Shown in pieces: positions 10,701 through 17,450 of a stretch of DNA of 36,050 nt (positions are counted from its first letter, which is position 1; each line of letters opens with the position of its first letter). A model generated the notes under the pieces. The model was not told where the DNA came from, made no database searches, and saw only the letters and a list, made by a program, of their open reading frames with translations. The stretch lies in NCBI GenBank assembly GCA_001871415.1, contig MNWW01000029.1, positions 1-36,050 on the forward strand, in the 5' to 3' direction. The DNA comes from Candidatus Woesearchaeota archaeon CG1_02_57_44. Lineage in GTDB: Archaea; Nanobdellota; Nanobdellia; Woesearchaeales; CG1-02-57-44. The position numbers and the translations under genes were made by a program.

Positions 10701-13700
10701 GAGCTTGACGCTGGCCACGCGAAGGTCAGGCTCTTGTTGCCCGTCACTGATCCTGAATCATTGACGTAGCTTATGAGTGGATATTGCGTATCAATGCTCA
10801 GGTTGTTGCGGAAGGTGCCATTGCTGTGGCCTGCGTAATCCGTGATGTTTGTGGTGATGTTGTACGCGCCATCGGGCAGGTCACTGTAGGCGACAACGCA
10901 GGTGGCGTTCGGGCTGCCGGTGCATGAGCCACTCAGGTTGAATCGCAGGGAGATGCTACTGAGTGTCATATTGAAGGTGGACGCGTTGATGCCATAGTTA
11001 TCGATGATGCTGATGGTGAACGAAGAGGTGTTGCTGGCTGTCGCATTGGGTATGGCGCTCAACACGATTGATGGCGCCTGGGCGTCATAGAAGGTCGTCA
11101 GGTTCCTGGTCGCGCCTGATCCGCTGGTGGATTCTCCTCGTATGCCGACGGTGTTATTGTTCGCAAAGAGCGGCAGCGTGATATTAAACCAGCCTGTCGC
11201 TGTCGACTGATTGAAGGCGCGCAGCACGGCGCCGGCTGGTATTGCCTGTTCAAGGACCGGCGAGACATTGATGCGGTATGTTCCGTCCAGCAGGTTGACG
11301 TTCTCCGTGATATTGTAGCGCAAGTACCAGCTGAGGGGATAATTGACTATCTCAATCCATAGGCCAGGGGTAAATAACGTGGCGTTCTCCTGGCTGATGA
11401 CCAGATAGTTCGCGCTCTGCGAGCTTTGCGCGGTAGTAATGCCGCTGGCGTTGAGGGTCTGGCTTCCGGTGCTGACCGCACTGCGGTTGATAGGCGTCTG
11501 CACGCCCTGTCGCGCGAACGCGAACGCGGTGCCGCTCTCATTCAGGTAGCCGACCACACTCACATTTGGCGTGGCAACAAAGGGGGGTAGGGGCCACACC
11601 GTTGGGAGCGAAGGCGGTGTGGCCACCGTGACTGTTGGGGAGCTGCGCCACTGCGAGTCATTGGCGCCAAAACTGTCTGTGACCAGGACGCTGCAGTATG
11701 CCTGATACCCTGCTGCCAGAGGGCCGTGCGTGCTTCCCACACCGTCCAGGGTGAAGCCCGAGCCGATGTTGACATACCAGTGGTACTGGCGTACGGAGGT
11801 GTTCTCGCTGTGGGATTCGGCATCGCCATAGCTGACCACGCAGCTGAGCGTATCTGTGGGGGTGAGCGTGGTCGGACTAATGGTGACATTCGCTGAAGGT
11901 CTGCTATTCACGGTGAAATTTGTTGTGAGCGTAGCGCCGGCGATCGGATAGTTGTTTGAGCAGTTGTAGCCTGCGTCGCAGATCCTCGCGTAATAGGCAT
12001 ACGTTCCCGTCGCTGTGATGGGTGTGGTGTATTTCGCGAATATGGGGTTCTGGCTGGTCAGGTCAGTGCGGTTGTAGGTGGTCTCCGCGCAGCCATTATC
12101 CTCTATCAGCGTTGAGTTGCAGATGTAGAGGCGAACCTGACTGCTGTCCGGGTCTGTCCAGTTGATGTAGAAGGTGATGTCATTGCCTGCCGCGGTCTGT
12201 TGCGTGGGGCTGGAGTCATCCCAGACCGCAGTGATATTGGGCATGTTGCCAGCGTTCGCGCTCGCGGCGATGGTAACTTTCGAGCTGTTCATGGCAGAGC
12301 CATACGCATATCCGTCATAGGGTCTGGCCTGGCAGAGCCACTGGTCGCCTGCCACGGTATTCCCGTTGGTGAGGTTGCGGTTGCTGGGGATGTCGTACAA
12401 GGAGAACGCGCCCGTACGGTTGACATACCAGGTATAGCTTACGATTACGGTCTGCGCATCGGTGTCATTGGTCGACACATTGCAATAGAGGTTCGTGGTG
12501 TCCGTGAATGGGCTTCCTGCTATCTGTATGCCTGTTATTGCTGGAGCGCGATTATAGACCAGATCGCCCTGCACTATCGACGAGCAATTGTAGCTGTCAT
12601 CGCAGGCCATCACGTAGTACGTCTCATTGGCCATATCATCGGTGAAGTGGCTTACTCTGGCGGCGCTGGCGTTGAACTCCAGGGTCGCGAGGCCGGGGCC
12701 TTCGGAGAGCGTCCTTGCGAACTCAAAGTCGAAGCAGCCGGAATTCTTGATGATGGCAGTGCTGTTGCAGATGTAGATGCGCACCTGTCTGCTGTCCGCG
12801 TCGGTCCAGTTGACCGTCCACTGTACTGTTCCGTCGACGGTCAGCGGGCTGGTGAAATTAGTGTTGTCGCTGACATTGATGATGATGGGGCTGAGCGTCG
12901 GTGTTACACCATCGATGGTCGCGCCGATGGTGGTGGTGGAGGAATTCATCGCTGTGCCAGCGCCAAAGCTATCTGAGGGGGTCACTTCGCAGATCCACTG
13001 GTCGCCGACCGCGGTGTTGCCGTGCGCGAGGACCTCAACATTGTCATTGTCGCACCAGGAGAAATCACTGCAGGAGCGGAAGCTGCTGCTGGTATTCGAG
13101 CGCACGAACCACTCATACTGATAGGTGATGCCGCCGTCAAAGCGATTGTCCTTCTGGGGCTCAAGAACAATGAGTTCACCATTATCATATTGGCTGTTGG
13201 CATTGAGATCATAATAAGAGAGGTTGGTCGCGTTCGTGATATTCTTGAGCGGCGCGTTGGCGCTGAGCAGGCCGTTGGCCTGCAGTATCACATAATCGCC
13301 TGCGGTGTAGGTTCCTGAGCCATCGCGGTCCCAGACGATGGACTCGGTCTTTGTGCCATTGTACTGGTAGATGCCATCGTTGTCTTGGTCATAGAATGTC
13401 AGGTTCTGGGATTCGCTGAAGTTGGTGAGCGCTTGGCCATTCGTGATGTTGTAGTTGTTGGTGATATCGGCATAAGGCGTCGCATTGCCGTCAGCGTCAA
13501 TGACGAGGTCGATGCGCAATTCATCAGAGTCATTGGCGGGCAGATGCATGCAGTTGAGGTTGGTGTCTGTTCCTGGTGTGCCTGAGGTGCTGGTGCTCGT
13601 TATGGCGACACTGACCATGTTCGGCATGGAATTGTTGTCCACCTGCAGGGTGCTGCTTGTTGATGCGTTCTCATGGCCTGTGGCGTTGCACCAGACCAGG

Positions 13701-15454
13701 TAGGTCTTCGCGCCGCTTGTCGCGAACGAGCGGTTGAACTCATAATAGGCTGAGGTCGCATTGAAGCTCATGTTGCCCGCAAGGTCGGAGAAACTCACCT
13801 GGCAGGTCGCGTTCCAGATCGCGCCCTGGGAGCTGTTTGTCGCGGTGTAATTGGCCAAGACGCGCAATGGGTGGTTGAGCTGCGTACCTTGGGAGAATGC
13901 ATTCAGCCGTGAATTGGGCGTCAGGGTGTAATTGGAGAACCCGGAGACATTGAAAATAAATGTGCCGCTGCTATAAGATATGTTCGCGCAGTTGGTGCAG
14001 GATGCGCTGTCGCGCAGGATATGCGGGACATACTCGAAGCTCTGGCTGAAGAGCGCGATGGTCGCGTTGCGGTTGAGCTGGGGCAGCGCAGAGCTGTTGA
14101 CAAACAACGAGTGAGGGCCAAAGATGATGTTATTGTCAAGATTTGCTCCCACGAGGTCCACTACACCAGTGAAATTGACTTGGCCTATGGCAGGGTTCGC
14201 GAGCGAGAGATTGTGGATTGCTGAGATATCCACATTGCTGAGGTTGGTCGAAAGGGCGTTGTCGAAGTTGGCGGCAGTGATGTTTGTGGTCAGCGTGATG
14301 GTCTGGGTGCTGACGGGTCCCTGATTGCCCAGGTGATCCTCAGCGAAGACACGAAGGGTGGTGGTGTCTGCGGCGAGCGTGATATTGAACTGGAACCAGC
14401 CGGTCGGCAAAGCGCCGTCATAGGCAGCGACGTTTTCCCCTGAAGTCACTGTAGCGGATAGTGCGGGGCTGATGGCGAGCTGCACCTGGCCGCCTCCTAA
14501 GTCTGTGCTTGCAGTAACGCTATAATAACGATACTGCGCGGGGACATGGCTGAACTGAACATACCTGCCGGTCGCAAAGGCGCTCGCCGAACCAGAGACC
14601 TGCACGCTGGTCTGCCCGGCTGATTGGGTCGTGGCAACCGTGCCGACGCCAGTGAGATTGCTCTTTATCTGGGAGAATCCCTGCGTCTGATAGTAGATGC
14701 CTGTACTCTCGTTGAGCAGGCGCAGATAGATGGTGACGTTTGACTCATTGGCAAAGCCTGACACATTCTGGGACATCCTGCTCGTCGTATCTGGCAGGGA
14801 TTCCAGGAGGGGGGCGCCAGGCGCGGTCGTGTCCAGCCAGGTGGTAACGGTCGCGTTGCCGGTATTGCTGCTCGTGTCCTGTGCGATGACCGTGATGTTG
14901 TTCTCTCCTTCGCTGAGCGTCACGGTCGTGTTGAGGCATCCGCTGATGGATGATGAAGCGTCGTTCTTGTTGACGGTGCAGCCGGCAGTATTGATTGCGA
15001 CATTGTCGGCCAGCGTGAAGTTCAGGGACACGGTCGCGGTCGTGTAGTTCTTTGCGATGGGGCTCTGGATGGTGACGGTAGGCTTGTCAACATCCGAGGT
15101 GGTGAAGTTGCGTAGAGAGGAATTGCCACAGTGGCCATTGGCATTGCAGGATTGCAGCGCGAAGTAGTAGAACGTCGCGTTATGCAGCGGTCCTACCAGG
15201 ATACTGTGGCTCACGGTCGGTCCGGCGGAGTAATTGCTCAAGGTGCCGCTGAATGCGATGTCATAGGCGGCGCTGGTATTCACCGCATAGCTAACGTTGC
15301 TTGACGCGGTCTCATTCGTGGACCAGGAGACGGTCAGGAATTCCGCCCCGCTGGTGGTGCTTATGGAGCTTATCTGTGGCGCCGCGTATACGCTCAAGGT
15401 GAGGAGCAACGCTACCACGAACAATGTGGCCCTTATTTTTGCGTCGCGTTCCAT
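1763..15454 (-). CDS. Giant secreted multi-domain surface protein (about 4,560 aa) with C-terminal membrane anchor
   Basis: Residue positions are approximate. A signal peptide (hydrophobic TLFVVALLLTLSVYA) leads into a fibronectin-III-like domain and a long series of Ig-like/FN3-like repeats (to about 2600). Cadherin-like repeats with acidic DPDN or DADN motifs follow, interleaved with three jelly-roll or carbohydrate-binding-like modules (about 2710-2850, 3130-3280, 3380-3540) and a LamG-like domain (about 2870-3020). Next are a beta-helix-like stretch (3700-3900), a thrombospondin-3-like DxDNDG calcium loop (about 3990-4015), a CGDGVCDG motif, a Gly-rich linker, four Cys-rich repeats, one transmembrane helix (about 4382-4407) and a helical cytoplasmic tail. 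N-X-S/T sequons are extremely frequent, implying N-glycosylation. The likely role is adhesion or host-cell contact. The AbrB gene stop overlaps a GTG at 15460 (GTGA). I prefer the ATG at 15454, placed just after GGTG; the two differ by two residues. Confidence 0.93.
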   Translation of the reverse strand: MERDAKIRATLFVVALLLTLSVYAAPQISSISTTSGAEFLTVSWSTNETASSNVSYAVNTSAAYDIAFSGTLSNYSAGPTVSHSILVGPLHNATFYYFALQSCNANGHCGNSSLRNFTTSDVDKPTVTIQSPIAKNYTTATVSLNFTLADNVAINTAGCTVNKNDASSSISGCLNTTVTLSEGENNITVIAQDTSSNTGNATVTTWLDTTAPGAPLLESLPDTTSRMSQNVSGFANESNVTIYLRLLNESTGIYYQTQGFSQIKSNLTGVGTVATTQSAGQTSVQVSGSASAFATGRYVQFSHVPAQYRYYSVTASTDLGGGQVQLAISPALSATVTSGENVAAYDGALPTGWFQFNITLAADTTTLRVFAEDHLGNQGPVSTQTITLTTNITAANFDNALSTNLSNVDISAIHNLSLANPAIGQVNFTGVVDLVGANLDNNIIFGPHSLFVNSSALPQLNRNATIALFSQSFEYVPHILRDSASCTNCANISYSSGTFIFNVSGFSNYTLTPNSRLNAFSQGTQLNHPLRVLANYTATNSSQGAIWNATCQVSFSDLAGNMSFNATSAYYEFNRSFATSGAKTYLVWCNATGHENASTSSTLQVDNNSMPNMVSVAITSTSTSGTPGTDTNLNCMHLPANDSDELRIDLVIDADGNATPYADITNNYNITNGQALTNFSESQNLTFYDQDNDGIYQYNGTKTESIVWDRDGSGTYTAGDYVILQANGLLSANAPLKNITNATNLSYYDLNANSQYDNGELIVLEPQKDNRFDGGITYQYEWFVRSNTSSSFRSCSDFSWCDNDNVEVLAHGNTAVGDQWICEVTPSDSFGAGTAMNSSTTTIGATIDGVTPTLSPIIINVSDNTNFTSPLTVDGTVQWTVNWTDADSRQVRIYICNSTAIIKNSGCFDFEFARTLSEGPGLATLEFNASAARVSHFTDDMANETYYVMACDDSYNCSSIVQGDLVYNRAPAITGIQIAGSPFTDTTNLYCNVSTNDTDAQTVIVSYTWYVNRTGAFSLYDIPSNRNLTNGNTVAGDQWLCQARPYDGYAYGSAMNSSKVTIAASANAGNMPNITAVWDDSSPTQQTAAGNDITFYINWTDPDSSQVRLYICNSTLIEDNGCAETTYNRTDLTSQNPIFAKYTTPITATGTYAYYARICDAGYNCSNNYPIAGATLTTNFTVNSRPSANVTISPTTLTPTDTLSCVVSYGDAESHSENTSVRQYHWYVNIGSGFTLDGVGSTHGPLAAGYQAYCSVLVTDSFGANDSQWRSSPTVTVATPPSLPTVWPLPPFVATPNVSVVGYLNESGTAFAFARQGVQTPINRSAVSTGSQTLNASGITTAQSSQSANYLVISQENATLFTPGLWIEIVNYPLSWYLRYNITENVNLLDGTYRINVSPVLEQAIPAGAVLRAFNQSTATGWFNITLPLFANNNTVGIRGESTSGSGATRNLTTFYDAQAPSIVLSAIPNATASNTSSFTISIIDNYGINASTFNMTLSSISLRFNLSGSCTGSPNATCVVAYSDLPDGAYNITTNITDYAGHSNGTFRNNLSIDTQYPLISYVNDSGSVTGNKSLTFAWPASSSLSGISAYEIALGTAVYPDAGYASIQTFSRINTTSAMINASLQANTVYYAQVRAISGANRTGAVTTSNGILFMDTTVPDCTLDARSGNICARFPSTYTNNNGTLQVYWNFTDAESGIADYEYAIGTATYPNTGFDILVPRTSTSSNDFTISGLSLAHGQSYFINVKSRNTFGLWSDWFTSANTTIDLVPPYNGSISYPNGFIAAATTFVSVKEGIDNLSGIASVQMDIGKTAMSQQGTCPGTYLYELFNVSGFPRGDVQVNASLQDGYCYKFRYTVTDRAGNSKVYPLSNETMVTRVDSTPPSPVTVYDNGFYTYLGTELNASWSNSVDAESGIALYRYAISDPSGIIFGWQNTTQTSVRVTGLNLSHQQTYYVNVTAVSNANLSSNISSSDGIMYLDVTPPSPVVVVSVDNDTNSSDGWIDLQDNGNTTISAWGEPGIQCVYNATDIDYSTAYGTVCNATTIDTQTQVNCTINNLAQGTYTYHIACMDANGNKQDYTQNTDVSFSVDWPDTPVAQNLTITALSQTGIFISNSTAYTDSILNCSATFTDADGNMTREASQIRWYNSTNLSAAYLVAENSTLNLSQPGFDRDMNISCLYRVYDTSGLVSDWINTSSTINNSPPLRSQLRSPSTFGLLNRLALFNWSNSSDADSDTLWYQLDIANDTTFGVLNTTLNGTGTTAYLNTTNLTDGVWYWRVRACDNTSYANTCAASDNQSFRVDNTAPNVTILAPTNTQVVGGSILLQAEIFDLIAGISSVTYNVSNGTGTWAYGNLSSSGSNIWQVTWHTNESVPNGTYSLQIISTDLANNSNTSVRNFTVDNSVPLITIWTPNYNERYVNTNITLNVSIRDFTDANITVINWTGALLINQTNTSVVVRDLNWTHFLNVENLSNGNYTLIIDVVDNVSNFNHDNFTFFVDRLPPAWSGQAINQDVVYNDVNPTISATWPNSWNQVANRYDLSVVYLFYNISLGSYNHIFNSTFYPNNPPTGEETFSALINASVLNNTARVEWWSTAIDFAGNSNSTPLRNFTVRNRAPLLNQSLTPTLAEDQNTTINLSGYYIDPDNNAVHAASDTLTYSVTVFPQHTLFYQDFENATSLAVFGNATQVSFVPGEVGNAATIQTGTTNLLLNPGFEILGNSPANWTATGAPEHNTSGLYNASGDAGVRVNVNSYWYQDVPVTASQTYTLSAKLRNSSGTSARLHIEWLSGALVSLGNNLDCSNCSSNPYVNDSFARYSTTAQAPASAAYARVMADSAAVGYVLIDEMQFEEHSVATSYTNASRANSHVTFATSGRINAQQGTIAFWMIPYWNATDTTPRTLIDADDFTGLGLTLTRNINQSLQMTLGSASISAPMSPIVHGVPLHIALAWNETSMRLFINGTVIARYQAALSQPVLPADFSIGSTLSPFLYQADASFDEFIIFNASLSDARVRQIVDDGTTSSVNVTAAIQSTTQLFLQAGANYHGTNVLRIFANDNHGLFTYTDMLPVTVTSVNDLPAFSAFPTVQMTEDIAQAFAINLNDYVTDADNEPVSFTFSTLSAAAVSITPVRNILQNPYFANNTGTTAVNWTITGTNGYNLSDGVFASIQAINLSFLPNTTTATLYQRAISYYKANSTVAIAFWHRTNDTRLNRSIVVQQIGEDGSILNTTTKSFSGTAAWQRITTTVQTLTISNATLNISVRISPSADDIDAWDYLARAEANISGNYTSIMPAADQSGLYNVTVFASDASATANTTLIINITAVNDAPTFTGTIPNTLFPEDSVLTNWTNLEEYFLDIDSDLTYTFFFTNTSVNASVKTSRDLLDNGNFSLDANSDNLSDAWTMTGLANISRSVWNTSYSQALITTPGAGEIAFHQDTSEYLRNATNLTWQFWYVINDTNMTGTSISASLQQRDSSGNVLSQQRINLSNTTSWSMARVNMTINSSPANLRVQILVNATADGKDSNLSLANMTLDALGAWADIYATTNFSSNSTLVINATDGEYTVSSNAIRVNVTNINDPPQVSSSLSVINVTKNTQATQLNLSAYVTDPDHDAITYTLVSVNTSNVSASISGENISLLAQHNWYGLANATFQATDGQNTTTASFLLNVTTLCPQPLDGSDWQVSNATCMDESLTLGIINVTGAFTLQNTSLTFTTLNGYGRLTAMASALSGTLRAAQGASATFTNTTISTLIASGNASVSITAGSISNLSATQENISATNLTGENRTGSLLGARLNLTFTDTAISWLGVAGNNSVTVQDTTADEVILTDATALLNASTISNLRIANSTATINATITTLRASANATIQADHAVFGTLGSLEGLGIITFNGSLATGAATTIIDNTTVLRYYEANVTNAVGIGYRNATLQARSGSVVLYNGTTRNGSLTINLTFNTTTVTTAFDLYVEDLKLSTIALHTSSPIALSNGSLDEDNDGIPDRLDDDNDNDGISNSADSVWGNLSDVTTNVTSLNMTINASSDLSGNYSGELQINVTADNNIRINYTHNFSTPGSMPLSLYNITITYQNNSNRSSLQLLGFTPLGTKDVQLPRAFNLSNAICIKDDANAGTTLSSACTSAGETLVACPGTSGNYNCSATNTTFSIRGLGNSTMQEYYSLCGDGVCDGLESSSTCSADCGSGGGGGTGGGGGSSGGGGSGGYFLPATKATCSDNKQNGNETGIDCGGDVCGACLSGQNCSVNSDCLSGYCGPAPSGSASATAGVCAAPTCSDHVRNQGETGIDCGGPCNSCAQVASCYDRIRNQGETGIDCGGPCTACAPSITGAAVTATCSDGIQNQAETGLDCGGPCAPCTTPRNESGLPTTEPKTWIVWILLPLILLLLIGIVWMLVANRREHALEDELRRQHMESLRQAPLQSTNYPTSSSDHSSAGQGALRSAALYTSAMHTTAEVAPDVPPELANYVKSLSLAGTGKRELLQKLTDAGWPPATAADAIDNHYVDSHAVGIQRLADYIASQMAAGRDVSEVRQFLVISGWDDELIDEALRRARQ
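2350..2800 (-). repeat. Four DNA-level repeats encoding Cys-rich ETGxDCGGPC modules
   Basis: Within the giant gene, four roughly 24-residue modules share the pattern C-[SY]-D-x3-N-x-x-E-T-G-[IL]-D-C-G-G-x-C-x-x-C. The second, third and fourth are close together and the first is set apart by an additional Cys-rich segment. The DNA is also repetitive: near-identical sequence containing GCAGTCGATGCCGGTCTC on the plus strand appears at about 2480, 2560 and 2735, and a diverged copy at about 2375. This suggests recent duplication or homogenisation. These Cys modules sit outside the membrane, just before the anchor helix, and are likely disulfide-bonded stalk units. Confidence 0.85.
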
Positions 15455-15456
15455 TA

Positions 15457-15747
15457 TCACACCAGCTCGAACTTGCCCTGCTTTTGTTTTTGATAGCGAT
15501 CCTTTGCCGTGTCCAGGTTCTTGCGTTTCACCTTGATAGCGTCAGCTTTCGCGTCGATAGCGTCAAGCTCTTCTTTGTGGTCAGCCAGAGGCTTAGCGTC
15601 AATCTTCTTGAGAAGGATGCCCTCGTCGGTCACCACATATACCCAGAACCCGGTCCCTTCCTCGATGCCCAATTCGTCGCGCACGTCCTTTGGTATGACC
15701 AACTGGCCACGACCATCCACCTGGACCATGCGCGGGAATCGTTTCAT
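15457..15747 (-). CDS. AbrB/MazE/SpoVT-type DNA-binding regulator
   Basis: A 96-residue protein. Residues about 8-31 carry the swapped-hairpin AbrB signature: VQVDGRGQLVIPKDVRDELG, then a Gly and a segment ending in EGILLKKI. Such proteins bind DNA as dimers through interleaved beta hairpins. The C-terminal half is charged and helical (about 60-96), probably a coiled coil. Its stop overlaps the start region of the giant surface-protein gene, so the two are co-transcribed and probably translationally coupled. The simplest inference is that it regulates its own operon. No antitoxin partner is seen, so a toxin-antitoxin role is not supported. The upstream 150 bp are strikingly AT-rich compared with the GC-rich genes. 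Confidence 0.88.
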   Translation of the reverse strand: MKRFPRMVQVDGRGQLVIPKDVRDELGIEEGTGFWVYVVTDEGILLKKIDAKPLADHKEELDAIDAKADAIKVKRKNLDTAKDRYQKQKQGKFELV

Positions 15748-15925
15748 TGTTCTGATTTTCTGAATTTATTTCTTAAAATTGGATTTATTATTTTATTATC
15801 AGTGAACTTATTTGAGAAACTTACAAAATGTACGTTATTCCGACAATGTAATTGTAATATCATATTTTGGCTCTTATTGTATATACAATTTTCTGATTAT
15901 CAGAGAAGGAGGTATATATAGTTTG
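15748..15925 (-). promoter_or_regulatory. AT-rich promoter region of the AbrB-giant protein operon with a 14-bp palindrome
   Basis: This 178-bp stretch is far richer in A+T than its surroundings. It holds several TATA-like sequences on the minus strand, including CTATATATACC near 15911-15921, and a perfect 14-bp palindrome ATTGTATATACAAT at 15876-15889 that itself contains a TATA-like core. AbrB-type dimers bind AT-rich symmetric DNA, so the palindrome is a candidate operator for autoregulation. If the TATA near 15915 is used, the leader would be about 140 nt; a closer start within the AT-rich run cannot be excluded. The assignment is inferred from sequence. Confidence 0.45.
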
Positions 15926-16054
15926 CGATGCGGCAGAGCCTGATGAGGTTGCGTCTCTGTTGGCTATTGATGCGGGCAACTTCAAACGGCATTTTCGTCT
16001 TGTTTGGCTCGATGCTGCGGTCTTTCTGCTGGTTGGTCCAGTGGAAAAGAATAG

Positions 16055-16060
16055 AAAAAA
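16055..16060 (-). terminator. Oligo-T terminator of tRNA-Cys
   Basis: Immediately after the acceptor stem the minus strand reads six T, followed by another T-rich stretch. Archaeal RNA polymerase commonly terminates at such runs. The first T doubles as the discriminator base. Confidence 0.5.
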
Positions 16061-16186
16061 GCGGGGGGAGGGAATTGAACCCCCGAATCATCGGTATCAG
16101 CCACTCATCGCGCTTCTGCGCTCGTCATACCTAGCTTCCCAGGCACTTGCCTGCAGCCGATCGCCTTACCGCTTGGCTACCCCCGC
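16060..16186 (-). tRNA. tRNA-Cys (GCA) with a 55-nt intron after position 37
   Basis: Reading the minus strand, the 7-bp acceptor pairs GCGGGGG (16186-16180) with CCCCCGC (16067-16061). The D arm GCC/GGC, anticodon stem ATCGG/CCGAT (16161-16157 with 16094-16090) and T stem GGGGG/CCCTC around loop TTCAATT are all complete. The anticodon is GCA at 16154-16152 in loop CTGCA-G-A. The discriminator base after the acceptor is U (16060), as expected for cysteine tRNA. CCA is not encoded; the gene runs straight into a T6 run. Between positions 37 and 38 is an intron (16150-16096), leaving exons 16151-16186 and 16060-16095. A TATA-like AT run lies near 16214-16224, suitably placed upstream. Confidence 0.93.
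16096..16150 (-). other. tRNA-Cys intron (55 nt)
   Basis: The intron sits at the canonical archaeal position 37/38, where removal restores a seven-base anticodon loop and five-base-pair stem. Three bases of the anticodon loop (CAG, 16153-16151) can pair with CTG near the intron's 3' end (16100-16098), as in a bulge-helix-bulge substrate. I could find only this three-pair central helix rather than four, so the motif is relaxed. Inside are a GCGC-AGAA-GCGC hairpin and a CCT/AGG hairpin. The exact ends could shift by a base. Confidence 0.75.
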
Positions 16187-16213
16187 GGCAGAAAAATCAG
16201 AAACCCTACGCCG

Positions 16214-16224
16214 TTTTTATATAT
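16214..16224 (-). promoter_or_regulatory. TATA box of tRNA-Cys
   Basis: The minus strand carries ATATATAAAAA about 30 bases upstream of the mature 5' end, within otherwise mixed sequence. This is the expected spacing for an archaeal TBP site with a short 5' leader. Confidence 0.55.
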
Positions 16225-16282
16225 TGTTATTGTCTGCGGTGGCAAAAGACGGATTTTGGACTGTGAGATTATTCTGGTCCTT

Positions 16283-17428
16283 TCATGTATCTGTCATCAG
16301 CACCACTTCATGCAGGTCATGAATCGTTGGGGCATGGTGATTGTTCTTCTTTGTCACTGCTGGAAAGAGCACTTGCCACGCGAGTAGTTCGCGGCGCAGC
16401 AATTCCAGTGCTGCTGGCAAATATGACCCTGGCATGGTGGAGGCGCGCAGTTGAAAGCCTGCTCGCTTGGACTTGTGCAGCAGGTAGGATGCTGTCCATG
16501 CCTGTATCTCCTGGCCTATTGGTACGTGTCCGGTGTCTGATGGGGATTGTTCGGACAAGGGTACGAGCAGTCTCATGTCATACTCTGCCCGGTCCTCCAG
16601 GATGAGCATATGGTCATCAGTATAGATACGATAACAGCCACTGGCATCTTTTGCCGTCAGGGGCTGCTCTTCTGGCACACATAGCAGGATTGGCGATGGT
16701 CTCAGGCGCTGCAGGGAATCCGGTGCTTTGGCTAATGCAGCTGTTGCGCTCAGTCCTTCTCTCAGCAATAGTGCTTGCATGAGCGCGATGAAGTCACCGG
16801 CTCTGCTGATGTTGCTTGCTATGGCGGGGATGCAGAACTTCAGGGAATTTTGCTCCTGTTCTGTTGGAACTGCTGTATGATGGTCCTGTGGGATAACGAT
16901 GTCGGCGATACTCATGTCGGCGAAACCTATGGGGGATGAAGGGGCGTTCGGGTCATTGCCTATGCTGGCAGGTTCGATTATTGTTTGATTCTGTCCTGAT
17001 GTCTCTGTCTGCTGCAGCGGAAATAGACGCTGCACGCTGGGACACGACCATTTGACATCAATGAGCAGGGTGCTATTGTTCCAGTGCGCTTCAAACGGGA
17101 ATGAACGGCAGGCTTTGGGGCGATTGGCGTAGATAGCGCAGTGTCCTGCCTGGTGGAATGTGCAGTTGCCGCTTGCAGTGCCAGACATGATATGTGTTTT
17201 GTCTGTTTGGTTGACGGATTGGATTTTTGCCTTGGGTGCGTTGACTGTTTCAATCGCGCTTTCAGAAATCTGCAGGAGTCGCTCTCGCTCTCTAGGCAGC
17301 ACCTCTGCCCTGCTGGCGAAGCAGCACAGGCCGCAATTAGCGCAGGCAAAGTGAAATGGCTGAGGAAATGTGGATTGCCAGGGGACTACTCTGCTGTTAA
17401 GGGTGGTGATTCCTGTATATGGCTGCAT
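16283..17428 (-). CDS. YkgJ-like cysteine-cluster protein with long C-terminal region
   Basis: The N-terminal third (about residues 25-115) matches the YkgJ (UPF0153) family of putative zinc- or iron-binding proteins. It has a CANCGLCC cluster at residues 29-36 and, about 60 residues later, a C-x(n)-H-C-x-Y-x2-RP-x2-CR-x-FP segment. The metal and reaction are not established for the family. Members are usually around 100-250 residues; this one has about 265 further residues with no motif I recognise, apart from a short His-rich LHEVVL segment near the end. The ATG at 17428 lacks a Shine-Dalgarno sequence but has an AT-rich TATA-like block (17451-17466) about 28 bp upstream, so the message may be leaderless. 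It stands alone between tRNA-Cys and the next minus gene. Confidence 0.8.
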   Translation of the reverse strand: MQPYTGITTLNSRVVPWQSTFPQPFHFACANCGLCCFASRAEVLPRERERLLQISESAIETVNAPKAKIQSVNQTDKTHIMSGTASGNCTFHQAGHCAIYANRPKACRSFPFEAHWNNSTLLIDVKWSCPSVQRLFPLQQTETSGQNQTIIEPASIGNDPNAPSSPIGFADMSIADIVIPQDHHTAVPTEQEQNSLKFCIPAIASNISRAGDFIALMQALLLREGLSATAALAKAPDSLQRLRPSPILLCVPEEQPLTAKDASGCYRIYTDDHMLILEDRAEYDMRLLVPLSEQSPSDTGHVPIGQEIQAWTASYLLHKSKRAGFQLRASTMPGSYLPAALELLRRELLAWQVLFPAVTKKNNHHAPTIHDLHEVVLMTDT

Positions 17429-17450
17429 AGCTAACGGGGATGCGCTGTTC

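Noticed and set aside
15941-15972. Possible C/D box guide RNA: TGATGA at 15941 and TTGATG at 15967 downstream of a TATA-like sequence
   Set aside because: No D or D' box (CTGA) is found at suitable spacing and the base before the C box is not a purine, so the pattern is not sufficient.
15900-16134. Short open frames on both strands across the tRNA-Cys region
   Set aside because: They overlap a tRNA gene with complete secondary structure; the peptides have no pattern of conservation.
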